Shown here: piece by piece, positions 24,780 through 33,753 of the stretch | Position numbering within the stretch: the stretch's first letter is position 1 | How the letters are laid out: each line of letters starts with the position of its first letter | From: an uncultured Eubacteriales bacterium | Lineage (GTDB): Bacteria > Bacillota > Clostridia > Christensenellales > Aristaeellaceae | Direction of reading: 5' to 3' | DNA length: 64,000 nt | Assembly (NCBI GenBank): GCA_902781945.1 | Contig: CACZLE010000008.1 | Coordinates: forward strand, 1 to 64,000 | Program-made: the position numbers and the translations under genes | Notes under the pieces: model-generated | What the model was told of the DNA's origin: nothing | Databases searched by the model: none | The model's input: only the letters and a program-made list of their open reading frames with translations

Positions 24780-26202
24780 ACCCCGCAATCCCCGTCCCGG
24801 CACGGGCCGCCCGGGCAATACCAGTTTCAACCGCCCCAGTCCCGCAGGCAAGGCCGAGGTCCGGCCCCGCGGCAACGCCAATCCCCGCCGCGTGGCGGTG
24901 GAGGTGGTGGACGAGGTGCTCAAAAAGGACGCCTACGCCGCCCTGTCTCTGGACGATAAGCTGAACGCGGCCAACATGATCTCCCTGGATCGCCGCCTGT
25001 GCGCCAGCATCGTCTATCGCACGCTGGAAAACCTCTATACCATCGATTTCGCCCTGTCCGGCTTCCTGCGGGACGCGGAGGCTCTGGAGCCTACGGTGCG
25101 CACCATCCTGCGCACGGCGGCCTGCCAGATCCTGTTCCATGACCGCGTGCCCGGCAGCGCCGCCGTCAACGAGGCCGTCAAGCTCACCCATGAGCTGCGC
25201 CTGGACGGCTTTTCCGGCATGGTCAACGCCGTGCTGCGCCGCCTGGTGGAGCATAAGGCTGAAATAAAATGGCCCGAGGAGAGCGAGGGCGCGCGCTTCC
25301 TGTCCGTCACCTATTCCATGCCGGAATGGCTGGCCCAGCGCCTGATCGACGATTACGGCCCGGAGGAAGCAAAACAGATCGCGTCTTACCGCACCGAAAA
25401 GCACGCCGTCACCGTCCGTCCCACCTTTGGGCGGGAAAAGGAATTCCAGGCGGCTCTTGCCAAAAAGGTCTGGGAGACCGAGCCTGCCGTGCTGCCCGGG
25501 GCCACCCGCGTCTACGGCGCCATGGCCATCGCCCGGGACAGCGATTACCTGGGCGGCCTGTTCTCCATCCAGGGCGAGGGCAGCATGATCGCGGCGGAGG
25601 CCGTGGGCGCGGGCCGGGGCATGAATATCCTGGATTGCTGCGCGGCCCCCGGCGGCAAGACCGCCTACATGGCCGAGCGCATGGAGGGCACGGGCCGGGT
25701 GTATGCCTGGGATCTGCACAGCCATCGCGTGGAGCTGATCCGCGCCATGACCCGCCGCCTGCGGCTGGAAAACGTGCGCATGGCCGCCCGGGATGCGGAA
25801 GCCCTGCGGGAAGAGATGACGGGCTCCATGGACGCCGTGCTGCTGGACGCCCCGTGCAGCGGCCTGGGCGTCATGGACGATAAGCCGGACGTCAAGTATC
25901 GCCCCACGCCGGAGAGCGTGGCCGCGCTGTGCGAAACGCAGAAAAAGCTACTGGACACCTGCTGCCGCTATGTGAAGCCCGGCGGAGTGCTGGTCTATTC
26001 CACCTGCAGCATGCTCAAGGACGAAAACGAGCGCCAGATCGCGTATTTCCTGGCTTCGCATCCGGAATTTTCCATTGATCCCCTGCCCGCGTCCATTCCC
26101 GAGAGCATCCGGGTCCAGGCGGGTCCCAACGGCCTGCAATTGCTGCCCCATCGGGATCACGTGGAGGGCTTCTTCGTGGCCCGCATGAAGCGCCGGGGGT
26201 AA
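24769..26202 (+). CDS. rsmB: 16S rRNA m5C967 methyltransferase
   Basis: A 477-residue RsmB/Sun-type enzyme. After a 35-residue Pro/Arg/Gly-rich extension comes the NusB-like RNA-binding domain (about 40-165), then the SAM domain with LDCCAAPGGKTAYMAERM, the first cysteine motif LLDAPCSGLGVM and the catalytic STCSM. The basic leader is longer than in E. coli and could add RNA affinity. Its ATG lies inside the fmt end, so translation is probably coupled. Confidence 0.95.
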   Translation: MQNKPRNPRPGTGRPGNTSFNRPSPAGKAEVRPRGNANPRRVAVEVVDEVLKKDAYAALSLDDKLNAANMISLDRRLCASIVYRTLENLYTIDFALSGFLRDAEALEPTVRTILRTAACQILFHDRVPGSAAVNEAVKLTHELRLDGFSGMVNAVLRRLVEHKAEIKWPEESEGARFLSVTYSMPEWLAQRLIDDYGPEEAKQIASYRTEKHAVTVRPTFGREKEFQAALAKKVWETEPAVLPGATRVYGAMAIARDSDYLGGLFSIQGEGSMIAAEAVGAGRGMNILDCCAAPGGKTAYMAERMEGTGRVYAWDLHSHRVELIRAMTRRLRLENVRMAARDAEALREEMTGSMDAVLLDAPCSGLGVMDDKPDVKYRPTPESVAALCETQKKLLDTCCRYVKPGGVLVYSTCSMLKDENERQIAYFLASHPEFSIDPLPASIPESIRVQAGPNGLQLLPHRDHVEGFFVARMKRRG

Positions 26203-26205
26203 GCC

Positions 26206-27237
26206 ATGGACAAAAAGGAACTGCTGGGCCTTTTCCCGGAGGAGCTGGGGGCGGAGCTGGCGGAATACAAGCTGCCCGCTTTCCACGTAAAGCAGCTTTT
26301 CACCTGGCTCCATCGGGGCGCGGCCTTTGATCAGATGACCAATCTGCCCAAGGCCCTGCGGGAGCAGCTGGCGGAGCGCTATATCGACCAGCCGGTGACC
26401 ATCCTGGAAAAGCGGGTTTCCCAGCTGGACGGCACCGTCAAGATGCTCTACGCCCTGCCCGACGGCAACTGCATCGAGGGTGTGTTGATGCGCTATCATC
26501 ACGGCTACACCCTGTGCGTGTCCACCCAGGTGGGCTGCCGCATGGGCTGCGTGTTTTGCGCCAGCACGCTGAACGGCTGCGTGCGCAATCTGACCCCGGC
26601 GGAGCTGCTGGGCCAGGTGCATTGCGCCAATACCCTGATCGAGGACGGCCACGTGGGCAATATCGTGCTGATGGGCAGCGGCGAGCCTTTGGATAATTAC
26701 GACAGCGTGTGCCGCTTCCTGCGGCTGGTCAGCCATCAGGAGGGCCTGGGTATCGGCATCCGCCATATCAGCCTGTCCACTTGCGGCCTGGTGCCCCAGA
26801 TGAAGCGGTTTGCCGAAGAGGGGCTGCCCGTCACGCTGTCCCTGTCCCTGCACGCGCCAAACGACGCCATCCGCCGGCAATTGATGCCCGTGGCCAACGC
26901 CTATAAAATGGAGGACGTGCTGGAGGCCTGCCGCTATTATATCGAAAAAACGGGCCGCCGGGTGATTTTTGAATACGCGCTCAACGAGATCAACAGCAAG
27001 CCCGAGCATGCCGCCGAGCTGGCTTCGCGCCTGCGGGGCATGCAATGCCACGTCAACGTGATCCCCCTGAACGCCGTGGAGGAAAAGACCCTGCGCGGCG
27101 CGGACGAGGCCGCCATCACCCGCTTTATGCAGGAACTGGAAAAGCGGCATATCTCCGTTACCCGCCGCCGGGAGATGGGCGACGATATCGAAGGGGCCTG
27201 CGGGCAGCTTCGCAGGCATTATTTGGAGGAGCAATGA
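26206..27237 (+). CDS. rlmN: 23S rRNA A2503 / tRNA A37 C2-methyltransferase (radical SAM)
   Basis: A 343-residue radical SAM enzyme. CRMGCVFCAST holds the CxxxCxxC cluster ligands, MGSGEPLDNYD is the SAM-binding GEPL motif, and the catalytic resolving cysteine is in EGACGQLRR near the C-terminus. Modifies the peptidyl-transferase centre and some tRNAs. The cfr-type changes are not apparent, so this is the housekeeping enzyme. Confidence 0.95.
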   Translation: MDKKELLGLFPEELGAELAEYKLPAFHVKQLFTWLHRGAAFDQMTNLPKALREQLAERYIDQPVTILEKRVSQLDGTVKMLYALPDGNCIEGVLMRYHHGYTLCVSTQVGCRMGCVFCASTLNGCVRNLTPAELLGQVHCANTLIEDGHVGNIVLMGSGEPLDNYDSVCRFLRLVSHQEGLGIGIRHISLSTCGLVPQMKRFAEEGLPVTLSLSLHAPNDAIRRQLMPVANAYKMEDVLEACRYYIEKTGRRVIFEYALNEINSKPEHAAELASRLRGMQCHVNVIPLNAVEEKTLRGADEAAITRFMQELEKRHISVTRRREMGDDIEGACGQLRRHYLEEQ

Positions 27238-27938
27238 AAGCATACTTCCGATCCCATGTGGGCCTCGTGCGCGAGCAGAACGAGGATACCGTGCTGACCG
27301 ACGAGCAAAACGGCCTGTATATCCTGGCGGACGGCATGGGCGGTCATCAGGCGGGCGAGGTGGCCAGTCTCATGGCCGCCACCATCCTGCGGGACGCCCT
27401 GGCCGGCCAGGAACCCAGCGTGGACAAGCTCACCCGCGGGTTTCGCCGGGCCAATGACGCCGTGTATGAAAAAAGCCTTGCGGACAGCCAGTATTCCGGC
27501 ATGGGCACCACCATGACCGCCCTGTGGGACGACGGGGATTATCTGCTGCTGGGCCACGTGGGGGACAGCCGCGCCTATGTGTTTGAGGACGGCAAGCTGC
27601 GCCAGGTCAGCGTGGATCACTCCGTGGTGGGGGATATGGTGCGCTCCGGGGCCATCACCGCGGCCCAGGCGCGGGTCCATCCCTACCGCAACGTCATCAC
27701 CCGGGCCGTGGGCACCGAGGACACCATCCGCACCGACGTGATGGAGCTGCCCAAAATGGCGGGGGCACGCTGGCTGCTGTGCTCCGACGGCCTCACCGAT
27801 ATGGTGGAGGATGACGAGATCGCCGACACCCTGCGGTCCTGTGATGGGGAGGCGGCGGTGGATCGCCTCATCGAGCTGGCCCTGCTGCACGGCGGCAAGG
27901 ACAACGTCAGCGTATTGCTGCTGGAGGTGGATGCATGA
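27234..27938 (+). CDS. prpC: PP2C-type Ser/Thr phosphatase
   Basis: A 234-residue phosphatase that reverses PrkC phosphorylation. The metal-binding motifs are intact: RSHVGLVREQNEDTV, YILADGMGGHQAGEVAS, GHVGDSRAYVFEDGKLRQ and LCSDGLTDMVEDDEI, then GGKDNVSVLLLEV. ATG overlaps the rlmN stop and its own stop overlaps prkC by 4 nt, so both partners are made together. Confidence 0.95.
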   Translation: MKAYFRSHVGLVREQNEDTVLTDEQNGLYILADGMGGHQAGEVASLMAATILRDALAGQEPSVDKLTRGFRRANDAVYEKSLADSQYSGMGTTMTALWDDGDYLLLGHVGDSRAYVFEDGKLRQVSVDHSVVGDMVRSGAITAAQARVHPYRNVITRAVGTEDTIRTDVMELPKMAGARWLLCSDGLTDMVEDDEIADTLRSCDGEAAVDRLIELALLHGGKDNVSVLLLEVDA

Positions 27939-29611
27939 TCGGACGTGTATTTGCCCAGCGGTACAGGCTGGAGGAATTTGTGGGCAAGGGCGGCATGGCC
28001 CTGGTTTTCCGCGCCAACGACCTGCGCACCGGCCACGACGTGGCGGTGAAGGTGCTGCGTCCGGAATTCAACAGCGACGCAGAATTCCTGGAGCGCTTCC
28101 AGCGGGAGGCCCTGGCCGCCAGCAAAATGAGCCACCACAATATCGTCAACCTGCTGGACGTGGGCGAGGAGGACGGCTACCGCTACCTGGTCATGGAATA
28201 CATGCGGGGGAGGACGCTGAAGGATATCATCACGGAAAAGGGCAGCCTGCCCGAGCCTGTGGCGGGGCAGATCGCCATCCGCATCCTTTCCGCCCTGCAG
28301 CACGCCCACGATAACGGCATCATTCACCGGGATATCAAGCCCCAGAACATCCTGATCAACGCCGAGGGCATGGTCAAGGTGGCGGACTTCGGCATCGCCC
28401 GGGTGGCGGGCAGCAATACCCTCACCAAAGGCGACAGCGTCATGGGCTCGGTGCATTACTTTTCGCCGGAGCAGGCCCGGGGCGAGGACGTGACCGCCGC
28501 CAGCGACATATACAGCGTGGGCGTGGTCATGTACGAGATGCTCACGGGCCGGGTGCCCTTTGACGGCGATACCCCGGTCAGCATCGCTTTGCAGCATATT
28601 TCCGCGCCGCCCAAGGCCCCGTCGCTGCTGGTGGGTACCATCTCCCCGGCCATGGAGCAGGTGGTGCTCACCGCCATGAGCAAGGAGATGCGCAACCGCT
28701 ACCGGGATGCGGCGGACATGGCCCGGGCCATCCGGGGGGCGCTGCAAAACCCCCAGGCCACCGATACCTCCACCACGGCCCCGGTGACGGCCTTGCAGGA
28801 GCCGGTGCGCCCGGTGGGCGACAGCACCGAGCGCATCCAGCGCCAGCGCCGCAAAAAGCGCCGCCAGGAAACGCTGCTGGTGATCCTGCTGACCCTGGTG
28901 GTGCTCGCCGGGCTCACCATTGGCGGCATCACCATCGCCAACAATATCATGAGCCGCACGGAAGCGCCCTTCCTGGTGGGAGAAACCGAGGAGAACGCCC
29001 TGCGCATCGGCAAGGAAAAAGGACTCAAAGTGGAGATCGTTCGCCAGAGCGACAGCAATACGCCTGCCGGAGTGGTGATGCTCCAGTCAAGAGAGTACCA
29101 ATATCCCATGAAACGTGGGGATGTGCTGGTGATCACCGTCAGCACGGGCCCGGAGCAGCAGGGGGTGCCCAAGGTGACGGGCATGTCCCTCACCGCCGCC
29201 CAGGCGGAGGCCGAAAAATACGGTTTCCGCATCCTGGCCTACCAGAAAGAAGAATCGGATCAGCCCTATGGCACCGTGCTGGCCCAGCAGCCCAGCGTGG
29301 GCAACATGCTGGCCTACGGCAATATCATCCAGGTGACCACCAGCGGCAGCCTCAACGTGCCCCGGTTCATCGATCTGACACGTTCTCAGGCCATGATCCT
29401 GGCTCAGGAGACCGGCTTCTATACCGATTCTGACCATTTGAAGATCGTGGAGCACACTACCTTGGACGAGAGCAAATTTGACCGTGTGGCGGATCAGGTG
29501 CCCAAGGAAGGCGAGCGGGTGCTGGATTCCACGGTGATCACGCTGGCCGTTTACGTGCAGTCTTCGGATATGCCCGGGGAGGACACGTCGGCGGAAAACG
29601 ATCAGGAATAA
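27935..29611 (+). CDS. prkC: PASTA-domain Ser/Thr kinase
   Basis: A 558-residue membrane kinase. The kinase domain (about 8-270) has GKGGMALVF, catalytic Lys39, HRDIKPQN (131-138) and VADFGIAR. A basic juxtamembrane stretch (RQRRKKRRQE) precedes one membrane helix near 310-332, and three extracellular PASTA domains follow, which bind muropeptides or lipid II. It couples cell-wall state to growth, division and dormancy exit. Three PASTA units is within the usual range of three to five. Confidence 0.95.
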   Translation: MIGRVFAQRYRLEEFVGKGGMALVFRANDLRTGHDVAVKVLRPEFNSDAEFLERFQREALAASKMSHHNIVNLLDVGEEDGYRYLVMEYMRGRTLKDIITEKGSLPEPVAGQIAIRILSALQHAHDNGIIHRDIKPQNILINAEGMVKVADFGIARVAGSNTLTKGDSVMGSVHYFSPEQARGEDVTAASDIYSVGVVMYEMLTGRVPFDGDTPVSIALQHISAPPKAPSLLVGTISPAMEQVVLTAMSKEMRNRYRDAADMARAIRGALQNPQATDTSTTAPVTALQEPVRPVGDSTERIQRQRRKKRRQETLLVILLTLVVLAGLTIGGITIANNIMSRTEAPFLVGETEENALRIGKEKGLKVEIVRQSDSNTPAGVVMLQSREYQYPMKRGDVLVITVSTGPEQQGVPKVTGMSLTAAQAEAEKYGFRILAYQKEESDQPYGTVLAQQPSVGNMLAYGNIIQVTTSGSLNVPRFIDLTRSQAMILAQETGFYTDSDHLKIVEHTTLDESKFDRVADQVPKEGERVLDSTVITLAVYVQSSDMPGEDTSAENDQE

Positions 29612-29617
29612 GGTTGT

Positions 29618-30490
29618 ATGACAGAAGGACAAATCATTGAGGGCCGCGGCGGGCTGTATACCGTGTCCGATGGCCGGGATACCTATGTGCTCAGGGCCAA
29701 AAAGAAATTCCGCCGTCAGCGCATGACCCCCCTGGTGGGGGACCGGGTGCTGTTCACCCCGGGCACGGGGGAGGAGCACGGCTGGCTGGAGGAGATCCTG
29801 CCCCGCCAAAGCGAGTGCCTGCGCCCGCCGGTGGCCAATATTACCCTGCTTGCCCTGGTGGTGGCGGAAGCCCCGGCCCCGGACTGGCTGCTGATCGACA
29901 AGCTGCTTTTAGGCGCTCGGATGCAGGGCATGCAGGCCTTGCTGATCGTCAACAAGTGCGATCTGGGACAGACCTCCGCGGAGACCGCCCAGAGGGAATA
30001 CGCCGGGGCCGATTTGCCGGTATATCCTGTCAGCGCCGCCCAGGGCGAGGGCCTGGAGGCCCTGCGGGAGCGCCTGCGGGGGGAGACCGTGTGCTTCGCC
30101 GGTCAATCCGGCGTGGGCAAAAGCACCCTGCTCAACCATCTGCTGGGCCTGGAATTGCAGACCGGGGAGATCAGCCGCATCGAGCGCGGCAAGCACACCA
30201 CCCGTCACGCCAGCCTGATCACCTGCGGCGATATCCGGGTGATGGATACGCCGGGGTTCAGCCTGCTGGAATTTGAGCAGGTGATGGACCCGGTGGAATT
30301 GATGGAGTATTATCCAGAATTTGCGCCCTATGCCGGGCAATGCCGGTTCCAGCCCTGCTATCATGGCAGCGAGCCGGGCTGCGCCGTCACCCAGGCGGTG
30401 GCGGCGGGGGAGATCAGCCCCGCCCGGGTGGAGCGCTATCGGGAGCTGCTGGAAAAGACCCGGCAGCTATGGAGGGAACGCTATGATTAA
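29618..30490 (+). CDS. rsgA: Ribosome small-subunit-dependent GTPase A
   Basis: A 290-residue late 30S-assembly factor with the circularly permuted GTPase order: OB-fold first, then NKCD (G4), SAAQGEG (G5), GQSGVGKSTL (G1) and DTPGFS (G3), ending with the zinc knuckle CRFQPCYHGSEPGC. Length and order are typical. It starts 6 nt after prkC and overlaps rpe by 8 nt. Confidence 0.96.
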   Translation: MTEGQIIEGRGGLYTVSDGRDTYVLRAKKKFRRQRMTPLVGDRVLFTPGTGEEHGWLEEILPRQSECLRPPVANITLLALVVAEAPAPDWLLIDKLLLGARMQGMQALLIVNKCDLGQTSAETAQREYAGADLPVYPVSAAQGEGLEALRERLRGETVCFAGQSGVGKSTLLNHLLGLELQTGEISRIERGKHTTRHASLITCGDIRVMDTPGFSLLEFEQVMDPVELMEYYPEFAPYAGQCRFQPCYHGSEPGCAVTQAVAAGEISPARVERYRELLEKTRQLWRERYD

Positions 30491-31133
30491 GATATTGCCG
30501 TCCATCCTGGCGGCGGACAGCCTGCGCATGGGAGAGGAGATCGCCCGCGTGATGGAAGCGGGGGCGGACGGCCTGCACGTGGACATCATGGACGCCCACT
30601 TTGTGCCCAATCTGTCCTTTTCTCCGGCCCTGGTGAAGGCCATCCGCAAGGGCTTCCCGGCGGTTTATCAGGACGTGCACCTGATGATGGACAACCCTGC
30701 GGCCTATATCTCCGCCTTTGCGGAGGCGGGGGCGGACGCCATCACCATCCATGCGGAGATCTCTGAAAATATCGAAGAGATCCTGCGGGATATCCGCGCC
30801 CACGGCTGCAAGGCGGGCCTGTCCGTCAAGCCCAAAACCGACGTGCGCGCTGTGGAAAAATATCTGCCGCTGTGCGATCAGGTGCTGGTGATGACGGTGG
30901 AGCCGGGGTTCGGCGGACAGAAGTTCATGGCCGATATGATGCCCAAGCTGCGCTGGCTGCGGGAAAATGGCTTTGCCGGCGGCGTCCAGGTGGACGGCGG
31001 CGTCAATGTGGAGACCGCCCGGGCCTGCGTCAGCGCCGGGGCGGACGAACTGGTCATGGGCACCGCCCTGGTACGGGCGGAGGACCCCGTGGCCGTCATC
31101 CGGGCCTGCCGCTTCCTGGAGGAAAAAGCGTGA
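30483..31133 (+). CDS. rpe: Ribulose-phosphate 3-epimerase
   Basis: A 216-residue TIM-barrel enzyme interconverting ribulose-5-P and xylulose-5-P. KILPSILAADSLRMGEEI, GLHVDIMDAHFVPN (metal/His), DVHLMMDNP, VEPGFGGQKFM and QVDGGVNVETA are conserved. The ATG is within the rsgA tail. In many Firmicutes thiN follows; here rsmA does. Confidence 0.96.
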   Translation: MIKILPSILAADSLRMGEEIARVMEAGADGLHVDIMDAHFVPNLSFSPALVKAIRKGFPAVYQDVHLMMDNPAAYISAFAEAGADAITIHAEISENIEEILRDIRAHGCKAGLSVKPKTDVRAVEKYLPLCDQVLVMTVEPGFGGQKFMADMMPKLRWLRENGFAGGVQVDGGVNVETARACVSAGADELVMGTALVRAEDPVAVIRACRFLEEKA

Positions 31134-31957
31134 AGCAGCAATTTCATCATAAAAAGCCCGCGTCCGGCTTTCAGCACAAGCACAGCCTGGGCCAGAATTT
31201 TCTGACCGATACGGCCCTGCTGGAAAGCCTCATCGACGAGACCGGCGTGGGTCCCCAGGATCACATCCTGGAGGTGGGCCCCGGCGGCGGCGACATGACC
31301 CGCCTGCTTTCCGCCCGCTGCCGGTCCGTCACGGCGGTGGAGATCGACCGGGACCTGATCCCCATCCTGCGGGTGATCATGGAAAACGCGGCCAATTTTA
31401 CCCTGGTGGAGGGGGATATCCTGCGGGTCAATATTCCCGAGCTCATGGCGGACAAAGCGCCCTTCCACGTGGTGGCCAACATTCCCTACTACCTGACCAC
31501 CGATCTTTTGACCCTGCTGCTCCAGGGCAATCTGCCCATCCGCAGCATCAACGTCATGGTGCAAAAGGAGGCCGCCCAGCGGGTGCTGGCCGCGCCCTCC
31601 ACGCCGGAATACGGCCCCCTGGCCATCCGCGCCCAGTATTACACTCAGCCGCGCCTGGCCCGCATCGTGGAGGCCGCCTGCTTTACGCCGCCGCCCAAGG
31701 TGGATTCCGCCTTCATCTGCCTGCCCTGGCGGGAGACGCCCGCCGTGGCGGTGAAGGACGAAAAGCGCTTCTTCAAGATCGTGGGCGCGGCCTTCGCCCT
31801 GCGGCGCAAGACCCTGTGCAACAATCTGATTTCCTCCTTCCATATGGAACGGGAGGATGCGCTGGCTTGGCTGAATCGGGCCGGCCTGCCGGAAAACATC
31901 CGGGGCGAAGCCCTGACCATGCAGCAGTTTGCCGATCTGTGCAACGCGGAGGCATGA
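31130..31957 (+). CDS. rsmA: 16S rRNA A1518/A1519 dimethyltransferase
   Basis: A 275-residue KsgA-type enzyme. HSLGQNFLTD, LEVGPGGGDMTRLL (SAM), VEIDRDL, and NIPYYLTTDLL (catalytic N-x-P-Y) are intact, with the usual C-terminal helical domain. GTG start overlaps the rpe stop as GTGA; a start further upstream would run through rpe. It closes the operon, followed by a strong terminator. Confidence 0.95.
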   Translation: MKQQFHHKKPASGFQHKHSLGQNFLTDTALLESLIDETGVGPQDHILEVGPGGGDMTRLLSARCRSVTAVEIDRDLIPILRVIMENAANFTLVEGDILRVNIPELMADKAPFHVVANIPYYLTTDLLTLLLQGNLPIRSINVMVQKEAAQRVLAAPSTPEYGPLAIRAQYYTQPRLARIVEAACFTPPPKVDSAFICLPWRETPAVAVKDEKRFFKIVGAAFALRRKTLCNNLISSFHMEREDALAWLNRAGLPENIRGEALTMQQFADLCNAEA

Positions 31958-31967
31958 ATTCATCGCA

Positions 31968-32006
31968 CAAAAAAACTGCCGGGATTCGATTCCCGGCAGC
32001 TTTTTT
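31968..32006. terminator. Bidirectional terminator after rsmA
   Basis: A7 tract, CTGCCGGGA/TCCCGGCAG stem, T6 tract. Also serves the converging coiled-coil gene. Confidence 0.92.
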
Positions 32007-32017
32007 GGTGGTTTTGC

Positions 32018-32968
32018 TTACTCGCCTTCGATGCCCAGCAGATCCTTGAGGGAGTTCATGATCTCGCCCAGGGTGGAGGGCAGGAAGTTCTTGACAGTGG
32101 GGGCCAGGCTGTCCAGCGCGCCGGTGAACTGCTCATACAGTCCGGTCAGCGTGGTCTGGGTCTCGGCCAGCTTCTTTTCCGCTTCGTCCTTCAAAGCCTG
32201 CACGTCCACCAGCTCCTTGGCCTTCGCGGCGGCCTCGTCGGTCAGCTTCTTGATCTCGGCCTGCGCGGTTTCGGCGGCCTTGGCGGCGTCGGCCTTCACC
32301 TTCTCCAATTCGTCCGTCAGGGACGCGCTGTTGGCCTTGGCAGCCTCTTCCGCTTCCTTCTTGGCGGCATCCAGCTGGGCGGCGGCGTCGGCCTTCGCGG
32401 CGGCCAGCTCATCCTGGGCGGCCTGCAGCTGAGCGGCAGCTTCCGCCTTGGCGGCTTCCAGCTCCCGGGCGGCGGTCATGGCGGCGGAGTTGGCGCGGGC
32501 CTTGGTGGTCTCCAGCTCGGCCTTGGCGGCCTCGGCGGCCAGGGTGGCCTTGGTCTGGGCCTGCTTCAGGGCCTTTTCGGATTCAGCCTTCACGTTTGCC
32601 AGCTCGGCGGCGGCGGCTTCCGCAGCCTGGGCGGCCTCGACCTTCACGCTCTCCAGCTCGGCGGCGGCAGCTTCGGCGGCTTTGGCGGCTTCCGCCTTGA
32701 CGGATTCCAGCTCGGCGGCAGCGGCGGTCTGCGCTTCTTCCAGCTGGGCGGCAGCCTCGGCCTTGGCGGCATCCAATTCCGCGGCGGCAGCTTCGGCGGC
32801 GGCAGCGGCCTGGTCCGTCAGGCTTTTGACGCTGCCTTCGCTGGCGGTCAGGGCAGATTGGGCATCGGCCAGCTGGGTTTTGAGGCTTCCGTTTTTGCTG
32901 GCGACGACGCCCAGCGCCACGCCCGCGGCAACCACGAGAACGATCAGGCAAGCAACGACTTTTTTCAT
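32018..32968 (-). CDS. Membrane-anchored Ala-rich coiled-coil protein
   Basis: A 316-residue protein. A single N-terminal hydrophobic helix (about 4-23) acts as signal or anchor. Residues 30-265 are almost entirely Ala/Glu/Lys/Leu with coiled-coil character, and include three near-identical 18-residue units (about 82-99, 100-117, 118-135; consensus AAAAELESVKAEAAKAAE). The tail ends in a hydrophobic segment (LPSTLGEIMNSLKDLLGI). ATG at 32968 follows GGAGGAACG. Possibly an envelope spacer or scaffold; the function is unknown. Confidence 0.8.
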   Translation of the reverse strand: MKKVVACLIVLVVAAGVALGVVASKNGSLKTQLADAQSALTASEGSVKSLTDQAAAAAEAAAAELDAAKAEAAAQLEEAQTAAAAELESVKAEAAKAAEAAAAELESVKVEAAQAAEAAAAELANVKAESEKALKQAQTKATLAAEAAKAELETTKARANSAAMTAARELEAAKAEAAAQLQAAQDELAAAKADAAAQLDAAKKEAEEAAKANSASLTDELEKVKADAAKAAETAQAEIKKLTDEAAAKAKELVDVQALKDEAEKKLAETQTTLTGLYEQFTGALDSLAPTVKNFLPSTLGEIMNSLKDLLGIEGE

Positions 32969-33025
32969 TTTGCGTTCCTCCATTTTTTATGCGATCAGCC
33001 CTTTGCCAGGGCTGTTCGGCTCCCT

Positions 33026-33379
33026 CTATTTTTGCATTTCGGCCAGCTTTTGCCAGGCGGCCATATCCTCGCCGATGACCACCCGCTGCCCGTCCCGCAC
33101 GATGGGCGTGCGCAGGAATTCCGGCTTTTCCATCAGATAATCCAGGATCACGGCCTCGTTGTCCGTGTGGGCCACGGGATGGGACATGGCGTTGATGTTA
33201 TCCCGGTCCACCAGGTTTCTTGCGCCGCCCGCGGCCCGGGCGAACAATTGCAGCTCCCGCAGGCCCAGCCTGTGCTTTTTCAGATCCACAAGCTGCGCCT
33301 GCACCCGGCGCTCCTTAAAGAAGCGCTCGGCCTTCTGTACGGCAAAATTCTTTTTCAGCGAATAGATTTGCAGGCTCAT
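33026..33379 (-). CDS. ArsC/Spx-family protein lacking the catalytic cysteine
   Basis: A 117-residue thioredoxin-fold protein of the ArsC/Spx/YffB group. Secondary features match (QIYSLKKN..., VDLKKHRLGLRELQLFARAAGG, then FLRTPIVRDGQRVVIGEDMAAWQ). Where ArsC has the reactive Cys after the first strand (CxxC or CSTC) this protein has KKNFAVQKAE and no cysteine at all. Hence thiol reductase activity is unlikely; a regulatory or binding role is more plausible. It overlaps rsfS by 4 nt. Confidence 0.8.
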   Translation of the reverse strand: MSLQIYSLKKNFAVQKAERFFKERRVQAQLVDLKKHRLGLRELQLFARAAGGARNLVDRDNINAMSHPVAHTDNEAVILDYLMEKPEFLRTPIVRDGQRVVIGEDMAAWQKLAEMQK

Positions 33380-33753
33380 GACAGGAAGGGCTTCTCCTCC
33401 TCGATGAAGGGCAGATCCAGGCGGTTGGTGCCCTCGTCCCACAGGCGCTCCAGGCGATAATACTGCCTTTCCTCGGGATGGAAAATATGCACCAGCAGAT
33501 GGCCGTAATCCAGGATGGCCCAGCGGCCTTCGTTCTGGCCTTCCTTTTTGCGCACCAGCACGCCTTCCTCGGCCAGGGCGTCCTCCACGTCGTCACACAG
33601 GGAATGCACCTGCTGGGCGTTGCGGGCGGTGCAGATGACCATGTATTCGGTGATCACGGTCATATGGCGCACGTCCAGGGCCATGATGTCCAGGGCCTTT
33701 TTGTCATAGAGAATCTCTGCCGCGCGCAGGGCCAGGTTCTTTTCTTCGCTCAT
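33376..33753 (-). CDS. rsfS: Ribosome silencing factor RsfS
   Basis: A 125-residue RsfS/YbeB family protein that binds uL14 and blocks subunit joining in starvation. KKALDIMALDVRHMTVITEYMVICTARNAQQV and GRWAILDYGHLLVHIFHPEERQYYRLERLW are conserved. ATG at 33753 overlaps the upstream gene; order nadD-yqeK-rsfS is standard in Firmicutes. Confidence 0.95.
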   Translation of the reverse strand: MSEEKNLALRAAEILYDKKALDIMALDVRHMTVITEYMVICTARNAQQVHSLCDDVEDALAEEGVLVRKKEGQNEGRWAILDYGHLLVHIFHPEERQYYRLERLWDEGTNRLDLPFIEEEKPFLS

